NCBI GenBank assembly: GCA_021773075.1
Contig: JAJFKT010000026.1
Location: 120,356 to 184,355, forward strand
Direction of reading: 5' to 3'
Length of the DNA: 64,000 bases
DNA from: Woeseiaceae bacterium
GTDB taxonomy: Bacteria > Pseudomonadota > Gammaproteobacteria > Steroidobacterales > Woeseiaceae
Below, piece by piece: positions 10,912-18,639 of this stretch; within the stretch, counting starts at the first letter, position 1; each line of letters starts with the position of its first letter. The notes beneath the pieces are model-generated. The model saw only the letters and a list, made by a program, of their open reading frames with translations, was not told where the DNA came from and made no database searches. The position numbers and the translations under genes are program-made.

Positions 10912-11372
10912 CAACGCGGGCCGCCCGCTGCTCTCATAAGGTAATAGCGCCTTTCACTTTCGCTCAAAATGAAAATCGTGGTGCCGGCAATCAATCCAGT
11001 TACCAGCGGTGCCCAGGCAATATCGTATGCGCGCCGTACCCATATGCCGCCAAAAAATAGTGCGAAGAGGAAGATGCAAACGCCTGCAAGCGCCCACATT
11101 CCTGTTCTCGTATCTGGTAGTTCTCTTTCAAGCACACCGGTAGTTCCACGACCGAAGCCAACGAAGAAAACGACGCCGAAAGTTATGAACAAAGCGGGGG
11201 TATTGCCCGGATCCTTCATCGCATAAAGCGCAAACGCAATGGCTATGAGCAAGGATAATCCAGCGCCAAGCCAACGAGGTGGTACGGCGCGTCGGAAGCC
11301 GGCGCTTTTCATCGTTTCTATCGAATCCAGTGCGACTTGAGCTTCGTCGGGCTTGAGGTTCTGGTCTGTCAT
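10911..11372 (-). CDS. Four-TM membrane protein co-expressed with the winged-helix regulator
   Basis: 153 aa: a soluble N-terminus (about 1-32), then four hydrophobic segments (about 34-50, 57-75, 91-111, 117-137) and a basic C-terminus. No named family recognised; the pairing of such a protein with a downstream stand-alone HTH regulator is common. Transcribed from a promoter with operator sites at 11381-11456. The ribosome-binding site GGAAAGAG is itself part of the proximal palindrome. Confidence 0.75.
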   Translation of the reverse strand: MTDQNLKPDEAQVALDSIETMKSAGFRRAVPPRWLGAGLSLLIAIAFALYAMKDPGNTPALFITFGVVFFVGFGRGTTGVLERELPDTRTGMWALAGVCIFLFALFFGGIWVRRAYDIAWAPLVTGLIAGTTIFILSESERRYYLMRAAGGPR

Positions 11373-11380
11373 TGGTCATC

Positions 11381-11456
11381 TCTTTCCGAGGTGGAAAGAG
11401 AATACTACATCATTACTTTCCATCTTGGCAAGATATAACTTTCCAATAAGGAAAGT
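11381..11456 (-). promoter_or_regulatory. Promoter with two 19-bp CTTTCC-N5-GGAAAG operators
   Basis: Minus-strand promoter TTGCCA (11426-11431), 18-bp spacer, TAGTAT (11402-11407), predicted start near 11394. Two perfect 7-5-7 palindromes flank it: TCTTTCC-N5-GGAAAGA at 11381-11399 (over +1 and the ribosome-binding site) and ACTTTCC-N5-GGAAAGT at 11438-11456 (upstream of -35). A further ACTTTCC half-site lies at 11415-11421. The identical spacing argues for one dimeric regulator, probably the HTH protein at 10609-10911. Confidence 0.65.
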
Positions 11457-11492
11457 CATGATCACGATGTTCAGCTTCGAAAATAATCGGTC

Positions 11493-12038
11493 CTAATATC
11501 TTTGGCGCCGCGCTTCCCATTGATCAATGGGACCAAGCGGACCCACCGGACAGTAGTGCTCTTTCGTGGGTACCCCGGTAAGGCGTGAGTAAAGATCGTG
11601 AAACGCCCGCATCTCACACCCCGGCGTTCCAATAGTCGCAGCCAGAACAAACGCTAGGCCGAGATGCGCGAATACATATATCTCCCAAGTCCAGATCAAG
11701 CGTGCCAGCGTGGCAGTATCGACAGTTCCCGATATCAGGAAGCCACCCAGGGAAACCGCAGCGATCGTCGCTGCGCTGCAGATTGCTGGCCACTTTTTCC
11801 ATGAACGCGAATAGCCAATGTTGACTACGTAACTGACCAGGAACAGGCCGGCGATGATGCCGTTCCAGATTATTGGACGGATGCTGCCGCTCGGCAAAAT
11901 AATGCTGCCCGCAATCACAGTTAACCCATAGACGTAGTAAAGGCAGAGAATGCCAAATAATAGTCTTGCCAGCCTGCCGACCGGCCCCGGGCGCGGCAAC
12001 GTACCGGGTTCGTCGAGCTTGAGATCGGTTGTCGCCAT
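11493..12038 (-). CDS. Membrane protein of the MerR-controlled operon, unknown function
   Basis: 181 aa from ATG at 12038 (4 bp after the preceding stop). Four hydrophobic segments (about 25-47, 58-75, 84-102, 116-140) are followed by a soluble tail with GCEMRAFHDLYSRL and EHYCPVGPLGPIDQWE. The conserved-looking Cys/Met/His residues could bind metal or thiols, but that is inference. No family name recognised. Last gene of the metal operon reading from the MerR promoter. Confidence 0.7.
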   Translation of the reverse strand: MATTDLKLDEPGTLPRPGPVGRLARLLFGILCLYYVYGLTVIAGSIILPSGSIRPIIWNGIIAGLFLVSYVVNIGYSRSWKKWPAICSAATIAAVSLGGFLISGTVDTATLARLIWTWEIYVFAHLGLAFVLAATIGTPGCEMRAFHDLYSRLTGVPTKEHYCPVGPLGPIDQWEARRQRY

Positions 12039-12042
12039 TTGC

Positions 12043-12828
12043 TTAGTGCGTAATCGCATCCTGGTCGAGTTCGAAGGGCTCTACGTCGACGACAATTCTG
12101 TCGAATACTTCTGTCGCCAGTAAACCCTCGTTCTCAGTCGTGTAGGTGATTCGATGCGGAAACCGGAAGCCCGATGTCTCTTTGAAATCGCTCTGATCAA
12201 TCGTAAATATCGGCTCACCGTCCGCATCCAGTCGTTCACTCCTAACGAGGTTGCCGGAGTGGGAATCGATGTAGAGTTGCCAGTGCCGACCACCGTTTTG
12301 AACCAGGTCGAGTTGCCACGCGAGCACATCGCCAAACTTTCGCATACCGAGCATGTCCACTTCGTGCCCCTTATCGGGCCACTCAACAAACAATCCGTCG
12401 AATTCAAAGGACTCGAGCAAAATCCTTTCGAACTGGTCCGGCAGTCCCCGCGTCTCACTCACCGGGATATTCACTGAACCATCGAGATGCAATTGCGCTG
12501 CCGACATGTGTTCCCCAACGCCAATGATTCGACGCAAACTATTCGGTCGTTTCGATTCAACGACTATCGGTGTCAAATTTCCGTTTGCTTCAATGTACCC
12601 GTGCGCCTCGATACTCTGTATTCGCTTCAGGTTCTTGTGCCCACCGCGTCCCATGATGTGCTGTCTTACGGCAACGTTTCTTGGCTGGCCGACGTGAGGA
12701 ATTACGGTTCCATCCGCCAGTCGTTCTTGCTCTGGCAGTTCGAAATCGTCATTACTCGCGAATCGCCGCTCGTCAACCAGTTTCAACTTGTCTGCTGTCT
12801 TTGCTGAAAAACGTTCGGCGTCCAGCAC
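12043..12828 (-). CDS. LolA-like domain protein; likely 3' part of a redoxin-LolA gene split by an amber codon
   Basis: Largest start-to-stop reading is 261 aa from GTG 12828. The centre and C-terminus resemble LolA-like (outer-membrane lipoprotein-sorting type) folds: GGHKNLKRIQSIEAHGYI, WQLYIDSHSGNLVRSERLD, then SGFRFPHRITYTTE. It has no signal peptide. The first 15 codons upstream are open and in the same frame as the lipoprotein gene ending at 12874, with only one TAG (12874-12876) between them. Its N-terminal stretch WVLDAERFSAKTADKLK looks like the missing C-terminal helix of that redoxin domain. So this is either a separately translated fragment or half of an interrupted gene. Confidence 0.6.
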   Translation of the reverse strand: MLDAERFSAKTADKLKLVDERRFASNDDFELPEQERLADGTVIPHVGQPRNVAVRQHIMGRGGHKNLKRIQSIEAHGYIEANGNLTPIVVESKRPNSLRRIIGVGEHMSAAQLHLDGSVNIPVSETRGLPDQFERILLESFEFDGLFVEWPDKGHEVDMLGMRKFGDVLAWQLDLVQNGGRHWQLYIDSHSGNLVRSERLDADGEPIFTIDQSDFKETSGFRFPHRITYTTENEGLLATEVFDRIVVDVEPFELDQDAITH

Positions 12829-12873
12829 CCATTCACTTGGAAATCCCCGGAATGTTCCTCTCGTTACACCCAG

Positions 12874-13401
12874 CTAGTGTTCGTAATAATCCGGCGTTGG
12901 CGGCAGTGTCCCTTGCCACACTGCGTCGGGCCCGTAGATTGCCCAGAAGTCCCAGACGTACATGTCGACGTCCATCACCTCGGTGTAGTGCTGTCCGATA
13001 ATCCCCGACTCCTCCCAGTAGTGATGCACACGTGGCCCGTCCAGCAGCGGTATCGAATCGGCAGCGTGGTGTTGCTTCGCGCCCATCGTAGGTACATGCA
13101 CGACAAAGGTGACGAGCCGATCATCGTTCTGGCTCGCAGCAACGAACTCGTCGTTGAGGTCCGCCATGCCGCGCAGGCAGATTCCACACGTTGGCCCGCT
13201 CAGGAAAACCAGACGTACGCGACCTGCATTAGCATTGAAGTCGTCTCTAAGCTGCTGCAGATCCTCATCCATGACTATCAAGCTGGATGGCCCGGCACTC
13301 GTCACATTTGCGATGCCCGATTCGTCGGCATCTTCAACTCCGCCACAGCCCGCAAGCGTGATTCCAATGACCGCTACGGTCAATAAGATTCTATTTATCA
13401 T
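12874..13401 (-). CDS. Redoxin-like thiol lipoprotein, ends at an in-frame amber codon
   Basis: 175 aa from ATG 13401, overlapping the MerT-like stop (ATGA). Lipobox LAGC gives a lipidated Cys19. The thioredoxin-like domain has GPTCGIC (C72xxC75), then DRLVTFVVHVPTMGAKQHH and WDFWAIYGPDAVWQG. The frame is open far upstream, but 13401 gives the signal peptide. It ends YYEH-TAG; the next codons in the same frame continue a plausible redoxin C-terminus, so TAG may replace a CAG glutamine codon. Probably reduces or carries thiol-bound metal in the periplasm (inference from the MerT neighbour). Confidence 0.78.
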   Translation of the reverse strand: MINRILLTVAVIGITLAGCGGVEDADESGIANVTSAGPSSLIVMDEDLQQLRDDFNANAGRVRLVFLSGPTCGICLRGMADLNDEFVAASQNDDRLVTFVVHVPTMGAKQHHAADSIPLLDGPRVHHYWEESGIIGQHYTEVMDVDMYVWDFWAIYGPDAVWQGTLPPTPDYYEH

Positions 13402-13769
13402 CGAAGCCCCTCCGGCGTAGCGTCCACCAATATCCATTGAAGATCGTCGGCGAAAAACGCGAGTACGATCATGATCGCCGCGATCCAGAGCATGACTTTC
13501 AACCAGACGGACGGCCCTGTTGGACATGAGCCGTCTTCGCAAATTGATTGCGGTCGGTACACGCGCCAAAAAGCCCATGCCAGCATTACGGCGGCGACTG
13601 CAACGATGTATGGCCGAAACGGCGCCCAGCGCGCCATCGTGACGGCACCTGATACACCGAAAAGGACAACCGTCCACGGACCGATGCAACATAAGCCTAT
13701 GAAGGAAGCAACCGCGCTAATACCGATCGCACCGCCCGTCGTGCTCGCAATTTTCTTTTGCTCATCCAT
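13398..13769 (-). CDS. merT: MerT-like mercuric ion transporter
   Basis: 123 aa from ATG 13769 (another ATG at 13784 is possible). Three hydrophobic segments. Vicinal cysteines C27-C28 (GLCCIGPWTVVLFGVSGA) sit in TM1 and a second pair C77/C82 in the loop (SICEDGSC), closely matching MerT (C24, C25, C76, C82), which hands Hg(II) inward. No MerP is visible; the adjacent thiol lipoprotein may take its periplasmic place (inference). Overlaps the GDCCVxC gene upstream and the lipoprotein gene downstream. Confidence 0.85.
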   Translation of the reverse strand: MDEQKKIASTTGGAIGISAVASFIGLCCIGPWTVVLFGVSGAVTMARWAPFRPYIVAVAAVMLAWAFWRVYRPQSICEDGSCPTGPSVWLKVMLWIAAIMIVLAFFADDLQWILVDATPEGLR

Positions 13770-13977
13770 CACAACACCCATCACCCTGCTGGATGGGCGG
13801 GCATTTCATGGTGCCGAATGAGCAGTAAACACAGCAGTCTCCTGCGTTCGGTCGCAGCAACTCACCGCAGCCTTCGCAGTCATAGTAAAACTGACATGCG
13901 TTGGTCGGCATACGTTCTCGCTCCTGATGCCCACATTTCGGACACTTGATGACCGAAAATTCTTCAAATTCCGACAC
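13762..13977 (-). CDS. GDCCVxC-domain small zinc-ribbon-like protein
   Basis: 71 aa with GTG start behind GGGAGAA. Four pairs of cysteines: CPKCGH, CEGC, GDCCVYC and the C-terminal GCC. The motif NAGDCCVYCSFGTMKCPP identifies the GDCCVxC family, which is known near mer genes and in some members carries selenocysteine; here the positions are Cys (no TGA). First gene downstream of the MerR-type promoter. Possibly a cytosolic thiol acceptor for metal from the MerT-like protein. Confidence 0.8.
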   Translation of the reverse strand: MSEFEEFSVIKCPKCGHQERERMPTNACQFYYDCEGCGELLRPNAGDCCVYCSFGTMKCPPIQQGDGCCDG

Positions 13978-14018
13978 TTCAACGTTCTCCCGCTTGTACT
14001 GGTCTTTAATAAGGACGT

Positions 14019-14049
14019 ATCGTAGGCCCTGTAGTTACTACAGGTGCAA
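14019..14049 (-). promoter_or_regulatory. MerR-type promoter (19-bp spacer) with perfect 17-bp dyad
   Basis: Reading toward the metal genes: -35 TTGCAC (14044-14049), spacer exactly 19 bp, -10 TACGAT (14019-14024). The spacer holds the perfect dyad CCTGTAG-TTA-CTACAGG (14028-14044). An over-long spacer with central dyad is the signature of promoters that MerR-family proteins untwist when metal binds. It sits between the divergent metal operon and merR (start 14060), so MerR would also control its own expression. Confidence 0.8.
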
Positions 14050-14059
14050 GGCAATTCTC

Positions 14060-14470
14060 ATGAAAATTCAGCCGACAGAGATGTCTCGTGGTTCACTGGC
14101 GGTCCAGACCCGGGTGAACAGTGAGACTATTCGCTACTACGAAAAGATCGGTCTAATGCCCAACCCCGCCCGAAGCGACGCGGGGCACCGCGTCTATGAT
14201 CAATCGCAGGTAAAGCGCTTGTCGTTCATCCGAAGGTCACGAGAACTTGGATTCACGCTGAAGGAGATTCGCGAACTGCTGCAACTCGTCGATGGCGGCG
14301 AATACACATGCGCCGAGGTCCATGAAAGGACTGTCACCCATTTGAATGACGTTGCGAAGAAGATCCGCGATCTGGAAAAAATGCAGCGCACTCTAAGAAC
14401 AATGGCGTCGAAGTGTGGTGGCGAGCTGGTGCCTGAGTGCCCGATAGTGGATGCGCTCTACTCAGATTGA
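14060..14470 (+). CDS. merR: MerR-family metal-responsive regulator
   Basis: 136 aa from ATG 14060. Winged HTH SLAVQTRVNSETIRYYEKIG, a dimerisation helix, then cysteines C84 (EYTCAEV), C119 and C127 (KCGGELVPECPI). This equals the MerR Hg(II) triad in order, with 35 residues between the first two as in Tn501 MerR, but the C119-C127 loop is one residue shorter. Hg(II) is the best guess; another thiophilic metal is possible. Divergent from the MerT-like operon. Confidence 0.88.
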   Translation: MKIQPTEMSRGSLAVQTRVNSETIRYYEKIGLMPNPARSDAGHRVYDQSQVKRLSFIRRSRELGFTLKEIRELLQLVDGGEYTCAEVHERTVTHLNDVAKKIRDLEKMQRTLRTMASKCGGELVPECPIVDALYSD

Positions 14471-14725
14471 ACAGCCGCTCTAGCGAGCACATACAGCGAG
14501 TCATCATCTTCCATTTCGGTGTAGGTAACGACTTCTACAGAGTCGAAGCAATGATTTCCTTAGTTGTTCAATATCCAGATCGACACCCGGCCCCATGCCG
14601 AGTTCAAGTATGCTGGCTCCATCTGGCAAATGCGCCCTAAGAACATCAATCAATTCTCGGCCGTCGTATCCATCGGCCATCGCAATGTATTGATTGGCTG
14701 TTTTTTCCTCGTCGTAAAACCCCAA
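14458..14725 (-). pseudogene. Remnant of a class I SAM-dependent methyltransferase
   Basis: The first part encodes GFYDEEKTANQYIAMADGYDG and LPDGASILELGMGPGVDLDI, the N-terminus and SAM-binding motif I of a methyltransferase. The C-terminal piece EVVTYTEMEDDDSLYVLAR is present in a different frame right behind it. The middle of the domain (roughly 100 residues) is missing and the two ends are joined out of frame, so a deletion has destroyed the gene. The tail overlaps the 3' end of merR. Confidence 0.75.
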
Positions 14726-14763
14726 TCGTGATCTCTCAAGTCTTATTATCAGTGCCACAAATC

Positions 14764-16017
14764 CTACTCGAAGATCAAGTCCGCATAGGTTTCTGAATCT
14801 GGACTTACGATGACTTCGCGGGATATTTGTCGCCACCGGGTTGTCGCGCTAATGTGATATGTTCCGGGGCGCAAATTCGCGAACTCGTATTGCCCTTCCG
14901 AGTTAGGTCTTTGCTCAACCATGGTCGACCGACTCGAATCGCTGATTGAAACTTTCAGCCGCCCCTCATCGGGAAACACACCAATGACTCGCCCCGACAA
15001 TCGTGATCCCCTTGTTACTACTAGTCGAAGGTCCTCAATTTTCGATGCTGGCTTCAGGTCCAACTTGATGGGTTCGGAGAAACCATCTTTCGACGTTGCC
15101 CGAATTTCGTATTTTCCCGGTTCAAGGCCTTGCATCGAAAAATATCCAGCATCGTTGGTTCGCCCGCTGCGAAAGTCTCTCCCATTTTCCCAGATGAGTC
15201 GAACGCCGCCGGTCGTCGGCGAACTGCCATCAATGCCGATGATTTGGCCTGCAATTGTAGCTGCCTGCGGCATCAAAATCTCCACTTCGTGGTTTACGTC
15301 GGCGCTTAGTACGTACCTCGTGCCAGCGAATCCATCCGCGCGTGCATACAGATATACCTCGTAGTCGGGCAATTCGTAAAACCCGAAGACTCCGTCGTCG
15401 GACGTCTCCGTGATCTGGCCGGGAAGCGAAAGTCGTCTCGCTCCGAAAACGTCCTGTGAAAGGCCGAGTACGCTGACTTTCGCACCAGCAATGGGATCGC
15501 CCGTGCTCGATTCTCGAACGACGCCGCGCAATTCGCGCGCTGGGGATAGCGCTATGATGCCGACGTTCGTGCCGTTTCGAATCAAGACATTTCGAACGGT
15601 AGTTGGCGCATAGCCCTTTGCACGAATCAACATATCAATTTCAACGAACCGTGTATCCTCAACAGTGAAGTGCCCAAGTGAGCTGTCGTACTCCCTAACG
15701 TTTGCGGACTCGGTTGAGAATATCCATTGGTCGGACTCGAAGACATGGACATAAAAGTATCGAATCGGAGATTTTGATTCGGCATCAATCACCTGGCCGA
15801 CTACATTGCCGTACTCATTCGGTAACGAGTGTGGCCCTGGGTCAGGCGACCTGGAGGATTCCGCGAACACTTCCTGTTGAAGTTCCTCATAGTGTTGTTC
15901 AACCGTCTGATCCAACTCAACAGGTGGGCTCGCCGATTCGCCGGTGACGCGCAAGATCTGAACCATGGCAGCTATGGTTAGTGCCACGCAAATAGTCCCG
16001 ACGATTACTAGTTTCAT
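14764..16017 (-). CDS. Membrane-anchored protein with repeated carboxypeptidase-regulatory-like domains
   Basis: 417 aa from ATG 16017. An N-terminal hydrophobic segment (about 5-24) serves as anchor or signal, followed by about four beta-sandwich (CarboxypepD_reg-like) repeats, each with a G-x-V-ID-x-x-S-x-x-P start and an x-D-x-G-x-Y/F-x-L-P-G-x-Y ending (for example TNDAGYFSMQGLEPGKYEIRA). Such proteins are usually periplasmic or surface structural or binding modules. No catalytic domain is present. Stand-alone gene. Confidence 0.75.
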   Translation of the reverse strand: MKLVIVGTICVALTIAAMVQILRVTGESASPPVELDQTVEQHYEELQQEVFAESSRSPDPGPHSLPNEYGNVVGQVIDAESKSPIRYFYVHVFESDQWIFSTESANVREYDSSLGHFTVEDTRFVEIDMLIRAKGYAPTTVRNVLIRNGTNVGIIALSPARELRGVVRESSTGDPIAGAKVSVLGLSQDVFGARRLSLPGQITETSDDGVFGFYELPDYEVYLYARADGFAGTRYVLSADVNHEVEILMPQAATIAGQIIGIDGSSPTTGGVRLIWENGRDFRSGRTNDAGYFSMQGLEPGKYEIRATSKDGFSEPIKLDLKPASKIEDLRLVVTRGSRLSGRVIGVFPDEGRLKVSISDSSRSTMVEQRPNSEGQYEFANLRPGTYHISATTRWRQISREVIVSPDSETYADLIFE

Positions 16018-16123
16018 AGTACGCAATTAGGTTTGGAGTGCCCTGTCCTAACGTGATTAAGGGCAGTATAGCTCCAGCTCCTTACTTTGGCAGAATGCTA
16101 GGGCAGACTCGACGTGGGCTGGT

Positions 16124-16264
16124 TTACAATGTGCTTATGGATGTCTCAAACACTGCTGCAGGGCATTTTAGCGATTCGAGTCCAGCCTTCTGCCCACCCT
16201 CAATCCGCTGAATCGTGCGAGTGCTCAGACCCGCGTGACCGGCAAGTTTTTTTAAGGCTTCACT
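16124..16264 (-). pseudogene. Remnant of an XRE-type helix-turn-helix gene
   Basis: Directly behind the DoxX stop, and in the same frame, the minus strand encodes EALKKLAGHAGLSTRTIQRI then EGGQKAGLESLK and ends CPAAVFETSISTL-stop. This is the C-terminal two thirds of a Cro/XRE HTH domain. There is no start codon and the first helix is gone. Not long enough to be a working regulator; read as a decayed gene fused by deletion to the end of the DoxX gene. Confidence 0.65.
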
Positions 16265-16693
16265 CTACCTACGATTGGCCAAATACTGCGTCAGTGTGTA
16301 TTTTCCCGGTCCGGTCAGAAACACAACGATGCAGCAAAGACAGAGGAAGATGCCGTATTCCCAGCCGCCGTCGGGTTTGCTGGTGTAGTTCCAACCATTT
16401 TCGAAATGCACGGCACCGGCACCGAAAGCGACCGCGGCAAGAAACGGAGTAACGAGCCGGGTCCTGACGCCAAGAATAAGCAGTATTCCACCCACCCATT
16501 CGATGACGGCAGCGGGCGGAGCAACCCAGCCTGGAACCAGGTTGATATGCCAAATTGTGTGCGCTTCGAATACTTCCATGGCGTGTTTCAATCCAAAGGT
16601 GAATACCTTCAGATAACCGTGGGCAATGAAGATGAGCCCTAACGAAACGCGTAATACAAGCAATCCGACATCATGTTGTTCTTCTTTGCTCAT
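16265..16693 (-). CDS. DoxX-family membrane protein
   Basis: 142 aa, four hydrophobic segments. DoxX family motifs LRVSLGLIFIAHGYLKVF and EWVGGILLILGVRTRLVTPFLA, then HFENGWNYTSKPDGGWEY and a final hydrophobic segment. DoxX proteins are often linked to thiol or oxidative-stress functions, but no specific role follows from the sequence. Start ATG at 16693. Stand-alone; the region upstream separates it from the divergent methionine operon. Confidence 0.9.
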   Translation of the reverse strand: MSKEEQHDVGLLVLRVSLGLIFIAHGYLKVFTFGLKHAMEVFEAHTIWHINLVPGWVAPPAAVIEWVGGILLILGVRTRLVTPFLAAVAFGAGAVHFENGWNYTSKPDGGWEYGIFLCLCCIVVFLTGPGKYTLTQYLANRR

Positions 16694-16804
16694 ATGCCCC
16701 TCCAGGCTTTCGGATCAGTACCGATCGCGCATTAGCTTATCACTTGGACGGCTGGGTTCGGTGTCTCGGTTACCGTTCGAGCTCGGCGTCATGTGACGTA
16801 GTTA

Positions 16805-16863
16805 TTGGTTGCTGTGCAATTTCAATGTATAATCTTCCGCGATATATAAAAGAATCCTTATAT
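16805..16863 (+). promoter_or_regulatory. Promoter and AT-rich palindrome of the sahR-metF-metH operon
   Basis: TTGGTT (16805-16810), 17-bp spacer, TATAAT (16828-16833). Just downstream, over the expected +1, lies ATATAA-N8-TTATAT (16844-16863), followed by a further TATAT element before the start codon at 16870. This is where an ArsR-fold regulator would bind to block transcription. Assigning it to the encoded SahR-like protein is inference from position. Confidence 0.6.
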
Positions 16864-16869
16864 TTTTAT

Positions 16870-18629
<1,760 letters not shown>

Positions 18630-18639
18630 GGTTGTATTG

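Noticed and set aside
12874..12876. General reassignment of TAG as a sense codon
   Set aside because: Many solid genes in the window end in TAG (for example hslO, cbs, the TPR gene, the solenoid gene) and prfA (RF1) is intact, so TAG is a normal stop. Only a local nonsense mutation or readthrough remains possible.
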